This document shows positions 8,456 to 17,020 of a stretch of DNA of 64,000 nt, one piece after another (the stretch's first letter is position 1; every line of letters starts with the position of its first letter). The stretch covers positions 3,968,001-4,032,000 of the forward strand of contig NC_008228.1 of assembly GCF_000014225.1 (NCBI RefSeq). Direction: 5' to 3'. Source of the stretch: Paraglaciecola sp. T6c. Lineage in GTDB: Bacteria; Pseudomonadota; Gammaproteobacteria; Enterobacterales; Alteromonadaceae. Under the pieces are notes generated by a model. That model was given only the letters and a program-made list of their open reading frames with translations. It searched no databases and was not told the origin of the DNA. A program made the translations under genes and the position numbers.

Positions 8456-9157
8456 TTAAGACTTGTTTAGTCTCTTTTCTATTTCATGCACACTGGTGTG
8501 ACGCACGTCATACCCTTTGACCAGATATATAATGTGTTCAGCGATATTACGCGCATGATCGCCAATTCGCTCAATTGAGCGAAGCGCCCATAAAATATTC
8601 ATAACGCGACCAATCGAGCGTGGGTCTTCCATCATATAGGTGACAATTTCACGCATAGCGGATTTATATTCTCTGTCTACTTGGGTATCGGCCCGAGCGA
8701 CATCTAAGGCTTTGTCCGCATCAAAACGAGCAAACGCATCCAGCACTGAATTCACCATTTTTTGTACTAATGCGCCCATGTGACGAATTTCTTCGTAACC
8801 ACCTGGCGCTGCACCATCATCACTTAACGCAATGGCCATTTGAGCGATTTTTTGCGCTTCGTCTCCCATTCTTTCTAAATCACGGGTCATTTTGGTGACC
8901 GATAGCACCATGCGTAGATCTGACGCTGCGGGTTGGCGACACGCTAAGATCATGGTGCAATTCTCATCGAGTAGTACCTCACGGCGATCGACATCGTCTT
9001 CCACTTCCAGAACGTGTTCGGCTAGCGGCCTATTAACAGATTCTATGGCTTTAACTGAATCGATAATCTGTTGCTCAACTATGCCGCCCATTTCTAGGAC
9101 TTGGCTTTTCAGTGCTTCTAAATCAGAGTCAAAGCGCTGAGAAATATGGCGTTCCAT
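8456..9157 (-). CDS. phoU: PhoU, phosphate signalling protein
   Basis: A 233-residue all-helical PhoU made of two three-helix repeats, each with the characteristic acidic metal-binding signature (MTRDLERMGDEAQKIA at about 96-111 and RSIERIGDHARNIAEHI at about 193-209). PhoU links the Pst transporter to the PhoR kinase and represses the Pho regulon when phosphate is plentiful. It is the last gene of the pstSCAB-phoU operon, 15 bases after pstB, with a strong AAGGAG ribosome site. Length is normal for the family. Confidence 0.96.
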   Translation of the reverse strand: MERHISQRFDSDLEALKSQVLEMGGIVEQQIIDSVKAIESVNRPLAEHVLEVEDDVDRREVLLDENCTMILACRQPAASDLRMVLSVTKMTRDLERMGDEAQKIAQMAIALSDDGAAPGGYEEIRHMGALVQKMVNSVLDAFARFDADKALDVARADTQVDREYKSAMREIVTYMMEDPRSIGRVMNILWALRSIERIGDHARNIAEHIIYLVKGYDVRHTSVHEIEKRLNKS

Positions 9158-9172
9158 ATTATGCTCCTTAGG

Positions 9173-10045
9173 TTAACCGAATCGGCCGGTAATGTAGGCT
9201 TCGGTAAGCTCATGCTCTGGATTGGTAAATACGCGGCGTGTGTCGTTTACTTCGATAAGCCGCCCCATGTGGAAATAAGCCGTTCGACTCGACACCCTAG
9301 CGGCTTGTTGCATAGAGTGCGTGACTATGGCGATGGTAAAGTTTTGGCTTAATTCCGCCATCAGCTCTTCTATTCTAGCCGTTGCAATGGGGTCAAGCGC
9401 TGAACAGGGCTCGTCCATTAAAATAACTTCTGGGCTTACCGCTATTGTACGGGCAATACACAAACGTTGTTGTTGCCCGCCGGATAGGCCGGTGCCAGGA
9501 GAAAACAAGCGGTCTTTTACCTCATCCCACAGGCTAGCTTTACGCAAACTGTCTTCGACAATCTCATCTAACTGGGCACGTCGTGAAACCAATCCATGCA
9601 CTTTTGGCCCGTAAGCCACATTTTCGTATATCGATTTAGGAAACGGATTGGGCTTTTGAAACACAATACCGACTCTCGCACGCAGCGGTACAACATCTTG
9701 CTTTTTATGATAAATATCCTGTTCATCAAGCGTGACTTCACCATTAACACTGCAGTTTTCTATGGTGTCATTCATGCGATTAAGGCAGCGCAAAAAAGTG
9801 GATTTACCGCAACCTGATGGGCCAATCATCGCCATCACTTCATTGCGATTAATATCTAAACTCACGTCGTGGATGGCCTGCTTGTCATCGTAATACACAT
9901 TCAAATTACGCACCGACATTTTAGCCTTCGCTGAAAAAGGGTTACCGACGGTTTTTTGCCCCAGGCCATGCTGAGAAAAATCTAAGGCCTGGCCTGTCTC
10001 AGCCATAGGGTCAAACAAACGATTGTATCCTGACTTTGAATTCAC
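9173..10045 (-). CDS. pstB: PstB, phosphate ABC transporter ATPase
   Basis: A 290-residue ATPase with Walker [10 protein letters not shown] (residues 75-83), the ABC signature LSGGQQQR, Walker B VILMDEP and the H-loop THS. It powers high-affinity phosphate import with PstA and PstC. The protein carries an N-terminal extension of about 40 residues relative to the Escherichia coli enzyme; the start codon is GTG, with a TAGGA-like site before it. It lies 12 bases downstream of pstA and 15 bases upstream of phoU in the operon. Confidence 0.96.
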   Translation of the reverse strand: MNSKSGYNRLFDPMAETGQALDFSQHGLGQKTVGNPFSAKAKMSVRNLNVYYDDKQAIHDVSLDINRNEVMAMIGPSGCGKSTFLRCLNRMNDTIENCSVNGEVTLDEQDIYHKKQDVVPLRARVGIVFQKPNPFPKSIYENVAYGPKVHGLVSRRAQLDEIVEDSLRKASLWDEVKDRLFSPGTGLSGGQQQRLCIARTIAVSPEVILMDEPCSALDPIATARIEELMAELSQNFTIAIVTHSMQQAARVSSRTAYFHMGRLIEVNDTRRVFTNPEHELTEAYITGRFG

Positions 10046-10057
10046 TACCTATTCCTA

Positions 10058-11383
10058 CTATTGATGACTGCGACCAAGACGATGGCGCAACCAAACCGCT
10101 AAGCCATTCATCGAAATTAAAAAAGCGAGTAACACCATGATTGCCGCTGAGGTACGCTCAACAAAGGCACGCTCTGGGCTATCTGACCAAAGAAAAATCT
10201 GTACGGGTAAAGCACTAGACGGATCCATTAAATCCGCGGGCACATCCACAATAAATGCCACCATGCCTATCATGAGTAATGGGGCCGTTTCACCTAATGC
10301 TTGGGCGAAACCAATAATAGCGCCGGTTAACACGCCGGGCATCGCAAGCGGTAAAACATGATGCAGCACAACCTGCATTTTCGATGCGCCAAGTCCATAG
10401 GCCGCATCTCTTATAGAAGAGGGTACCGCTTTAATCGCCGCGCGACTTGAAATAATAATGGTTGGCAAGGTCATCAAGGTCAATACCAATCCGCCCACCA
10501 ATGGAACTGAGCGCGGCATATCGAAAAACCCGATGAAAATGGCTAACCCCAACAGCCCAAAAATAATTGAGGGCACTGCGGCTAAGTTGTTTATATTCAC
10601 TTCAATGAAATCAGTGGCTCTATTTTTAGGCGCGTATTCCTCTAAGTACACCGCAGCGGCAATGCCTATGGGAAACGACAAGCCAATGGTGACCAGCAAC
10701 ATATATAAAGAGCCCATTAGTGCGCTGCGAATACCCGCTTGCTCTGGCTCTCGGGAGTCACCTGACGTAAAAAAAGTAGTATTGAACGTTTGCCTTACTT
10801 GCCCGTTTTCAATCCAGCGGTTTACCCAGCTTTGCTGCTGCTGACTCAAACGGCCAGTGTACCCCTTTCCGCCATGGGCAAGACTTTTGACGTAATTATC
10901 CACATCATCATCAACCGTTAGCCATATCCCCACGGATTGGTTAAATACGCTAGGTGAATCAGTCAAGATTTCCCTCAGGCTGTACACCGCCCCGGTACTG
11001 ATCAAACTCAGCAATTGGCGCTTATCCACAGCACTCAATGATGTGGGCGATATACGTGCATTGTCTGCAAATAGCGCGTCCTGAACAATATTATCGTAGT
11101 TAGCATTATTGAATTGCTCGATAGCACTGGGCTGTGATACCTGCAAACGCTGGGGGTTAAAATGAACCTGTAAATGAATCTGGGTCTTAAAAAAAGCACC
11201 ATGTCCTTTGCTGATAATATCGCTAAACAGAATGAGCAAACAGGCAAAGCCAAATAGGATGGCCCCGATGCCGTACACACGAAAACGCCATTCAGCGCGC
11301 TTACGTTTAGCAAGATTCCGGTTAACTAAGTCGATGGTGCTAGGTACCTTAGTAAAGGGCAATTTGTGACTGGCTTTACCCAT
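10058..11383 (-). CDS. pstA: PstA, phosphate ABC transporter permease, long form
   Basis: A 441-residue permease. The C-terminal 230 residues form the binding-protein-dependent permease domain, with the conserved cytoplasmic loop AAYGLGASKMQVVLHHVLP and the run GLLGLAIFIG. The N-terminal part has one membrane segment (about 37-57) followed by a periplasmic region of about 150 residues, making it about 145 residues longer than Escherichia coli PstA (296). Such extensions (DUF3333-like) occur in other marine and pseudomonad homologues. The gene starts two bases after the pstC stop codon, so the two permeases are probably translationally coupled. Confidence 0.93.
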   Translation of the reverse strand: MGKASHKLPFTKVPSTIDLVNRNLAKRKRAEWRFRVYGIGAILFGFACLLILFSDIISKGHGAFFKTQIHLQVHFNPQRLQVSQPSAIEQFNNANYDNIVQDALFADNARISPTSLSAVDKRQLLSLISTGAVYSLREILTDSPSVFNQSVGIWLTVDDDVDNYVKSLAHGGKGYTGRLSQQQQSWVNRWIENGQVRQTFNTTFFTSGDSREPEQAGIRSALMGSLYMLLVTIGLSFPIGIAAAVYLEEYAPKNRATDFIEVNINNLAAVPSIIFGLLGLAIFIGFFDMPRSVPLVGGLVLTLMTLPTIIISSRAAIKAVPSSIRDAAYGLGASKMQVVLHHVLPLAMPGVLTGAIIGFAQALGETAPLLMIGMVAFIVDVPADLMDPSSALPVQIFLWSDSPERAFVERTSAAIMVLLAFLISMNGLAVWLRHRLGRSHQ

Positions 11384-11385
11384 GA

Positions 11386-12780
11386 TTATTCGTACTCTTC
11401 ACGATATTGGCGCACCACGTACAAGGCCACATAGTTGAGGGCTAACGTCACGGTAAACAGCATTAAGCCCAAAGCAAATGCAGACAAGGTTTTAGGACTA
11501 TCAAATTCTTGATCGCCTACTAATAGCGTGACGATTTGCACGGTAATAGTAGTCACTGACTCAAGTGGATTTGCCGTAAGATGCGCGGCCAAACCAGCCG
11601 CCATTACGACTATCATGGTTTCACCAATCGCCCGTGATGCCGCCAATAACACCCCACTGACGATACCCGGTAACGCGGCGGGAATCACCACCCGCTTGAT
11701 GGTCTCAGACTGTGTTGCCCCTAATCCTAATGACCCATCACGTAGTGACTGAGGCACCGCTTTTAAAACATCATCGGATAAAGATGAGACAAATGGGATG
11801 ATCATCACGCCCATCACTAAGCCTGCAGCCAGCGCACTTTCAGAGGATACCTCCAAGCCGAGAAAGCCTCCGGATTGACGAATAAACGGTGCCACGGTCA
11901 GTGCCGCGAAAAAACCATACACAACCGAGGGTATACCCGCCAAAATTTCAAGCATAGGTTTGACGATGGCGCGCAATCTTGGGGTAGCGTATTCTGATAG
12001 ATAAATCGCTGACATCAACCCCACTGGTACGGCAATCAGCATGGCAATAAAGGAAATAAGCAGTGTTCCTACAAACAAGGGAACCGCCCCAAAAGCACCG
12101 GAGGCGCCTACTTGATCAACACGCAATGCCGTCTGAGGGCTCCAATGTGTGCCGAATATAAATTCAAAAAAGCCCACAGATTGGAAAAACCGCAAGGATT
12201 CAAATAATACCGACACCACAATACCGATAGTCGTCAAAATAGCGATGCTAGCGCACAGTAGGAGTGTCCATTTGAATATGCGCTCTACTTGTTGACGCGC
12301 CTTCACTTTGGGTTTTATTCGCGCCCAACATAACGAAAAAGCCAAAAACAAAGTAATCAACACCACGACCGATAGACTAAGCTGGCTAAGTTGCTGCCAT
12401 CGCAAGTAATCTTGCCCTGCTTGAATGAGGTAATCTGGCGTGCTGCTGCTCAGTAACGCATTGGGATACAAGGCTAGATTAATCACGGTATTGACCATCA
12501 AATCAATTTCGCTTGCGGGCAAGGCTTGCACCGATTCTGGTAACAAGTTCACAATAGCGGCGTGAACTGCGTAATCATCGAGGACAGTCCAAGCAAACAC
12601 GATCAACAAGCAAGGCAAGGCACACCAAAGCGCGCTAAGCATGCCGTAGTAATAAGGTAACGAGTGGAGCGCAGGCTTTTTGCCAGCTCGATAGGCGATA
12701 TCAGACGCACGATTACGCACTAAAATATAAGCGCCTGCAGCACATAGAAGGGTCAGAATGATGAGTGTCGGGGTTTTCAT
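11386..12780 (-). CDS. pstC: PstC, phosphate ABC transporter permease, long form
   Basis: A 464-residue permease. Its C-terminal permease domain carries the conserved loop SLGLGATQSETIKRVVIP and AIGETMIVVMAAG. Like its partner PstA it is long (Escherichia coli PstC is 319 residues): an N-terminal membrane segment, a second one around residues 40-65, and an extra periplasmic stretch precede the core. It pairs with PstA to form the transmembrane channel for phosphate. It follows pstS by 16 bases in the operon. Confidence 0.93.
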   Translation of the reverse strand: MKTPTLIILTLLCAAGAYILVRNRASDIAYRAGKKPALHSLPYYYGMLSALWCALPCLLIVFAWTVLDDYAVHAAIVNLLPESVQALPASEIDLMVNTVINLALYPNALLSSSTPDYLIQAGQDYLRWQQLSQLSLSVVVLITLFLAFSLCWARIKPKVKARQQVERIFKWTLLLCASIAILTTIGIVVSVLFESLRFFQSVGFFEFIFGTHWSPQTALRVDQVGASGAFGAVPLFVGTLLISFIAMLIAVPVGLMSAIYLSEYATPRLRAIVKPMLEILAGIPSVVYGFFAALTVAPFIRQSGGFLGLEVSSESALAAGLVMGVMIIPFVSSLSDDVLKAVPQSLRDGSLGLGATQSETIKRVVIPAALPGIVSGVLLAASRAIGETMIVVMAAGLAAHLTANPLESVTTITVQIVTLLVGDQEFDSPKTLSAFALGLMLFTVTLALNYVALYVVRQYREEYE

Positions 12781-12796
12781 AGCGCGTATATCTTAT

Positions 12797-13882
12797 CTAT
12801 TGATGCATAGTTGGGTGCAAGGCGTTGATTCGATATTCGATGGCTTGGCGTTCTGATTTGGTCAGTGGGATCATCCCCTTGCGCGGCAAATAGCCACTTT
12901 CGCCGGACGCATTATCACTGATAAATTCGCGTATAAACGCCTCTATTCCTGGGATCATGCCAATATGTGCTTTTTTAACATAAAAGTAGAGTGGCCTTGA
13001 AATAGGGTAATCACCATTGGCAATAGAGCTAAAGCTCGGAAGAAATCCATCGATTTTAGCGCTTTTAATGCGGTCTCTATTCTGATCAAGAAAGCTGAAG
13101 CCCAATAAACCCAGCGCATTTGGATTGGCATTTAATTTTTGCACAACCAGATTATCATTCTCCCCCGCATCAATGTAAGCGCCGTCTTCCCGTAACATCC
13201 GGCATAAGCGTCTTTGCTGGCTTTTTCGGATTCTGGCTTCTTTTGACGTTGCCTGTGCCTGGCTTTGTGGCTCACTCATCTGAGCTAACCAAGCAAAGGT
13301 ATGACAACCATAATCGAGTACCAATTCAGAAAAAGCGTCTCTTGTACCTGAAGTCGAGGGAGGACCAAACACTTCGATTTCGATGTTCGGCAATCTAGGG
13401 TTGATGTCTTGCCACGTTATGAACGGATTATCGATGGTGGTTGCACTACCATCTGGATTTGGCACGCTTTTAGCCAATGCTAGGTAGAGTTCGCGGCGTG
13501 TTAGCGGGATACTTTCAGCCAATTTACTTTGCGCAAGCACGATCCCATCAAAGCCGATCAAGATTTCAATCACCTCGTGAACACCGTTTCGCTGGCATAG
13601 GTCAATTTCTGATGGTTTGATCCGCCGGGATGAATTGGCAATATCAGGAAACTTCATTCCCACACCTTGGCAGAATAATTTCAACCCTCCACCAGAGCCA
13701 GTCGATTCAATTTTGGGTGTATGAAACGGTGAGGTTTTGCCGAAACGTTCAGCCACGACCGTGGAGAAGGCATACACAGTTGAAGAGCCGACAACATCGA
13801 TATAGTCGCGCATAGCGTTTGCTGGAGCGCTGATTAGCGTCCACACACATGCACAAATTATCGATAAAGTACTTGGTTTCAT
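12797..13882 (-). CDS. pstS: PstS, periplasmic phosphate-binding protein
   Basis: A 361-residue substrate-binding protein with a signal peptide (cleavage after PANA at about residue 23). Phosphate-binding family motifs are visible: VGSSTVYAFSTVVAERF near the N-terminus, ESTGSGGGLKLFCQGVG and FGPPSTSGTRDAF in the middle, which supply Ser, Gly and Arg ligands. It delivers periplasmic phosphate to PstCA. It is the first gene of the pst operon; a triple Pho box lies 42 bases before its start, leaving a very short leader. An insertion rich in Gln and Arg (about 220-245) is unusual. Confidence 0.93.
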   Translation of the reverse strand: MKPSTLSIICACVWTLISAPANAMRDYIDVVGSSTVYAFSTVVAERFGKTSPFHTPKIESTGSGGGLKLFCQGVGMKFPDIANSSRRIKPSEIDLCQRNGVHEVIEILIGFDGIVLAQSKLAESIPLTRRELYLALAKSVPNPDGSATTIDNPFITWQDINPRLPNIEIEVFGPPSTSGTRDAFSELVLDYGCHTFAWLAQMSEPQSQAQATSKEARIRKSQQRRLCRMLREDGAYIDAGENDNLVVQKLNANPNALGLLGFSFLDQNRDRIKSAKIDGFLPSFSSIANGDYPISRPLYFYVKKAHIGMIPGIEAFIREFISDNASGESGYLPRKGMIPLTKSERQAIEYRINALHPTMHQ

Positions 13883-13905
13883 TCAACTATTTTCATAAGA
13901 GACTC

Positions 13906-13952
13906 AAATTAGCTGCCCATAATATGACAGTTTTATAACGGTTATATTACAG
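13906..13952 (-). promoter_or_regulatory. Triple Pho box and -10 of pstS promoter
   Basis: On the minus strand three 7-base units, CTGTAAT, CCGTTAT and CTGTCAT, follow each other with an exact 11-bp period (plus-strand 13946, 13935, 13924), separated by AT-rich tetranucleotides. A TAATTT at 13906-13911 lies 12 bases downstream as the -10, as expected when PhoB replaces the -35 contact. The pstS start codon at 13882 is close by. Confidence 0.85.
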
Positions 13953-14010
13953 TCGCGCCAAAGGGCTAAATTTTCTTCGATACCAACGCCATTAGGTGAA
14001 TTTCACATAT

Positions 14011-14070
14011 AAAAAAACAGAACCTGTACCTAGCCCTAAGGCTGAGAGTACACGGGTTCTGTTTTTATTT
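14011..14070 (-). terminator. Rho-independent terminator after pit, possibly bidirectional
   Basis: AAAAACAGAACC pairs with GGGTTCTGTTTTT around a folded core that itself contains TGTAC/GTACA and AGCC/GGCT stems. A-runs and T-runs on both ends make it usable in both directions. It follows the stop codon of the Pit gene by about 30 bases. Confidence 0.8.
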
Positions 14071-14095
14071 GGCGGTTGCCCGCCAACATGTGTCC

Positions 14096-15364
14096 CTATG
14101 GAGCGAAAATACCTTTAAGGACAAAGAAGAACAGTATTGACAAGCCAGCGCCTGCGGGCAAGGTTACCACCCAAGACACCACTATGTTGCGTACTACACC
14201 TAAGTTAATCGCGGCGATACCACGCGCCATGCCGACACCTAATACGGCCCCCACTAAGGTTTGCGTGGTTGAAATAGGCAAGCCAGTACCAGACGCTATT
14301 ACCACGGTACATGCTGCAGCAAGTTCTGCCGCAAAACCACGACTAGGAGTAAGGTGAGTAATACCATTTCCTATGGTAGCGATAACTCGGTGACCAAAAA
14401 GCGCTAAACCTGCAACAATACCTAAGCCACCTAACGGTAAAATCCACCAGACCAACCCGGCTTTACTGGTTATTTCACCATCATTGTGAATGATACTAAC
14501 GACGGCAGCCAGCGGCCCAATCGCATTAGCTACATCGTTTGAACCATGGGCGAATGCCATGCAGCATGCCGTCACGACCATCAGAATAGCAAACACTTTT
14601 TCAACGTTAGCGAAATGGGTACGCTTGTCTGCTTTCTCATCGTATTTAATGCGATTTATCGCGTACTTACCAACAATCCCTACCAAGATAGCGATGGCGA
14701 TAGAGACGTAATATCCCTCGGCGGCTCCAATTTCAAAACCAATATGCTTCAAGCCTTTTTTGATCGTCACCAACGACATTACAAAGCCCGCTGCAGCCAT
14801 GTAAAAAGGCACATAACGTTTAGCGTTGTTAAATGGCTTATCAGTATCAAAAATGAGTTTTTGCGCACTTTGGAAAATAAGGAAAGCAATGAAACCCGAT
14901 ATGGCAGGGGTTATCACCCAACTCCCCACTATGCCACCGACTTTATTCCAAGCAACAGCATCAGCACTTACTCCTACAGCGGCGAAGCCCACTAGCGCGC
15001 CCACAATTGAATGTGTAGTCGACACCGGCCAGCCTAGATAAGAAGCAAAGCCCAACCAAATACCAGCCGCAAGTAACGCGGATATCATTCCGTATACTAA
15101 TAACTCGGGACTTTCAATAAAGTAAGACGAATCTAAAATACCTTTACGAATGGTGGACGTTACCTCACCGCCCGCCAAATAAGCCCCTGCAAACTCAAAT
15201 ACCATAGCAATCAAAATCGCTTGCTTGATAGTCAAAGCTTTAGAGCCAACAGATGTGCCCATGGCATTTGCTACATCATTTGCACCAATACCCCATGCCA
15301 TGAGGAAACCGACCAAAGCAGCTACAACAATGAGTGTGAAGCCGTATGTTTGTAAAATATCCAT
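14096..15364 (-). CDS. PiT-family inorganic phosphate transporter
   Basis: A 422-residue polytopic membrane protein of the PiT family. The duplicated signature is clear: GANDVANAMGTSVGSKALTI near residue 27 and HGSNDVANAIGPLAAVVSI in the second half, plus the twin WPVSTTHSIVGA and LPISTTQTLVGA motifs. It imports phosphate, probably as a metal-phosphate complex, with proton or sodium. It is co-transcribed with the DUF47 gene 12 bases upstream, a common pairing, and both come under the Pho box at 16125-16142; PhoB control of a Pit-type gene differs from the constitutive Escherichia coli pitA. Confidence 0.94.
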   Translation of the reverse strand: MDILQTYGFTLIVVAALVGFLMAWGIGANDVANAMGTSVGSKALTIKQAILIAMVFEFAGAYLAGGEVTSTIRKGILDSSYFIESPELLVYGMISALLAAGIWLGFASYLGWPVSTTHSIVGALVGFAAVGVSADAVAWNKVGGIVGSWVITPAISGFIAFLIFQSAQKLIFDTDKPFNNAKRYVPFYMAAAGFVMSLVTIKKGLKHIGFEIGAAEGYYVSIAIAILVGIVGKYAINRIKYDEKADKRTHFANVEKVFAILMVVTACCMAFAHGSNDVANAIGPLAAVVSIIHNDGEITSKAGLVWWILPLGGLGIVAGLALFGHRVIATIGNGITHLTPSRGFAAELAAACTVVIASGTGLPISTTQTLVGAVLGVGMARGIAAINLGVVRNIVVSWVVTLPAGAGLSILFFFVLKGIFAP

Positions 15365-15376
15365 TAATGCTTTCTC

Positions 15377-16054
15377 TTAATTGGCTAACATGAGTTCGAG
15401 TCTTGAACCAACTCGCTCTGAAATATCAGCCAACTCCCCAACCCATTCGATGATGCTGTATAAAAACATGACATCAATCGGGTTAAGCTGTGACTCTAAT
15501 TCCAATAACTCCCTACGTACAGCAACTTGCATGACGTCGGTATCATCTTCAATTTTATCTAGATCGACGATCATATCTTCCACTAGGCGGACTTCACGTC
15601 CACGAAACCCAGTTTCAAGTAAATCCTCTAGCTCGTTTATCACACGTTTTGCTTGTTTCGTTGCATCTAGGCAACGCTCCAAGTAAGCCATGAAGCTTTC
15701 ACGCATGATCACTGGAATATCCATGTGTCGACCTAACACACGACCAGAAATATCTTTCGCTTTATTGGCAATTTTGTCCTGCTGGGTTAACAACTCAAGA
15801 ACGTCTTGACGCTGAATAGGCATAAAAATACCGCGGGGCAAACTGATGCGAAGATCTCGCTTAAGCGTGTCAGCTTGCTTTTCTAAATTAGAAATTTCTT
15901 TCTGAAATAGTGCTGCTTTTTCCCAATCGCCGGCGAAAACAGAATTAAAAAATGGAAGCAGCCCTTGGCTACATTTGTTCACCACTTTAATGTGATCTTC
16001 AAGCGGCTTCAGGGGAGATTTTGCGAAAACCCCAAGAAATGTGTTTGTTGGCAT
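15377..16054 (-). CDS. DUF47 / PhoU-like regulator of Pit
   Basis: A 225-residue helical protein of the DUF47 (TIGR00153) family, distantly PhoU-like. Family signatures include the start NTFLGVFAKSPLKPLEDHI, the acidic VDLDKIEDDTDVMQVAVRRELLE and the C-terminal IEWVGELADISERVGSRLELML. These proteins occur next to pit genes and are thought to modulate transporter activity. The gene is first in a two-gene operon with pit and is preceded by a near-consensus double Pho box with a matching -10. Confidence 0.92.
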   Translation of the reverse strand: MPTNTFLGVFAKSPLKPLEDHIKVVNKCSQGLLPFFNSVFAGDWEKAALFQKEISNLEKQADTLKRDLRISLPRGIFMPIQRQDVLELLTQQDKIANKAKDISGRVLGRHMDIPVIMRESFMAYLERCLDATKQAKRVINELEDLLETGFRGREVRLVEDMIVDLDKIEDDTDVMQVAVRRELLELESQLNPIDVMFLYSIIEWVGELADISERVGSRLELMLAN

Positions 16055-16107
16055 ACGTTAAGTATCTCTATGGTTTAAATACTACAATTCGAATTTAATC
16101 GTCGCGC

Positions 16108-16142
16108 ATGATACCTGAAGAAAAATGACAGTAACATGACAG
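16108..16142 (-). promoter_or_regulatory. Near-consensus Pho box, DUF47-pit promoter
   Basis: On the minus strand CTGTCAT-GTTA-CTGTCAT is found at 16125-16142, two perfect half-sites with an 11-bp period. TATCAT at 16108-16113 follows 11 bases later as a -10. This is the best Pho box in the window and lies 71 bases from the DUF47 start codon. Confidence 0.9.
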
Positions 16143-16363
16143 TGACGTGCTTTTCGTATCAGTTTTACAACACATGGTAATAATAGCGCTCAATTGGCAT
16201 TTCAATAAACTGTCACATTTGCTCGGCAATCAGAGCTAAATTTGGAAGGTCTATATTATACTATCAATTGATTATTAAGGAAAAATTACACACATTCACC
16301 ATGATTCTACGCTATGCTAAATCTCAATACCTAGAGCATCACTTTAACGCGAGGTTCATTAAT

Positions 16364-16876
16364 ATGAAATCATTGATTTTTACACTTGTTGGTAAGGATA
16401 AGCGTGGCTTGGTCGACTCACTTGCTCAATCAGTGTTCAAATTGGGCGGAAATTGGCTTGGCAGTAACTTGTCGTACATGGCAGGTCACTTCGCTGGCTT
16501 TGTTGAAATTCAATTGCCTGAGGAGAAAAAAGCAGCATTAATAGAGCAATTCTCTACCCATCCGGATCTCTCTATCAATTTGGTCGAAGGGGATAACAAC
16601 CTTGCCGCCCACACTCAAACGGTTCAAATAGACATAATGGGCAATGACAAGCCTGGGATCGTGCAAGAGCTTACAACGATTTTGAATCGCTTCAACCTCA
16701 ACATTGTTAAATTTGACTCCACCTGCGACAGCGCTCCTAATTGGGGTGGTTTACTGTTTAAAGCTAACGCATTAGTTGCCATAGAAGAGGGTTTCGATTT
16801 GGATGAGTTGAGTGATGCATTAGAGTCCATCGCCGACGACTTGGTGGTTGATATCAGCTCAACACCAACAAAATAG
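16364..16876 (+). CDS. gcvR: GcvR-like ACT-domain protein
   Basis: A 170-residue protein with two ACT domains (about residues 4-75 and 88-165). It matches GcvR, the regulator that holds GcvA in its repressing state for the glycine cleavage genes. Visible signatures are VGKDKRGLVDSLAQSVF in the first domain and GNDKPGIVQELTTILNRF in the second, both typical ligand-binding ACT starts. The frame opens upstream at 16268, but ATG at 16364, preceded by GAGG, gives the family length. It lies divergently from the DUF47-pit operon, and no Pho box faces it. Which partner it regulates here is unknown. Confidence 0.82.
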   Translation: MKSLIFTLVGKDKRGLVDSLAQSVFKLGGNWLGSNLSYMAGHFAGFVEIQLPEEKKAALIEQFSTHPDLSINLVEGDNNLAAHTQTVQIDIMGNDKPGIVQELTTILNRFNLNIVKFDSTCDSAPNWGGLLFKANALVAIEEGFDLDELSDALESIADDLVVDISSTPTK

Positions 16877-16948
16877 ATTTACATCGGGCTTGGCTGTTTT
16901 GTAAAGCCTAAGTCTACGATGAGCAAGGCGTACAAGGCTGCGATATAG

Positions 16949-16985
16949 CTGTCATAAATTCGTCATACACAATTGACACTATATC
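16949..16985 (+). promoter_or_regulatory. Pho box and -10 of ppk-ppx promoter
   Basis: CTGTCAT at 16949 and TCGTCAT at 16960 are spaced exactly 11 bp with the AT-rich linker AAAT; a degenerate third unit (AATTGAC) follows at 16971. TATATC at 16980-16985 is a possible -10. The array lies 72 bases before the ppk start codon, suggesting PhoB induction of polyphosphate synthesis. Confidence 0.8.
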
Positions 16986-17020
16986 GCTCAAATTTTGTTT
17001 ATTTTGACAATTAAGACGTA

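Noticed and set aside
16202-16230. Pho box facing the gcvR-like gene
   Set aside because: Only one CTGTCAC unit occurs, without an 11-bp partner, so it does not meet the Pho-box pattern.
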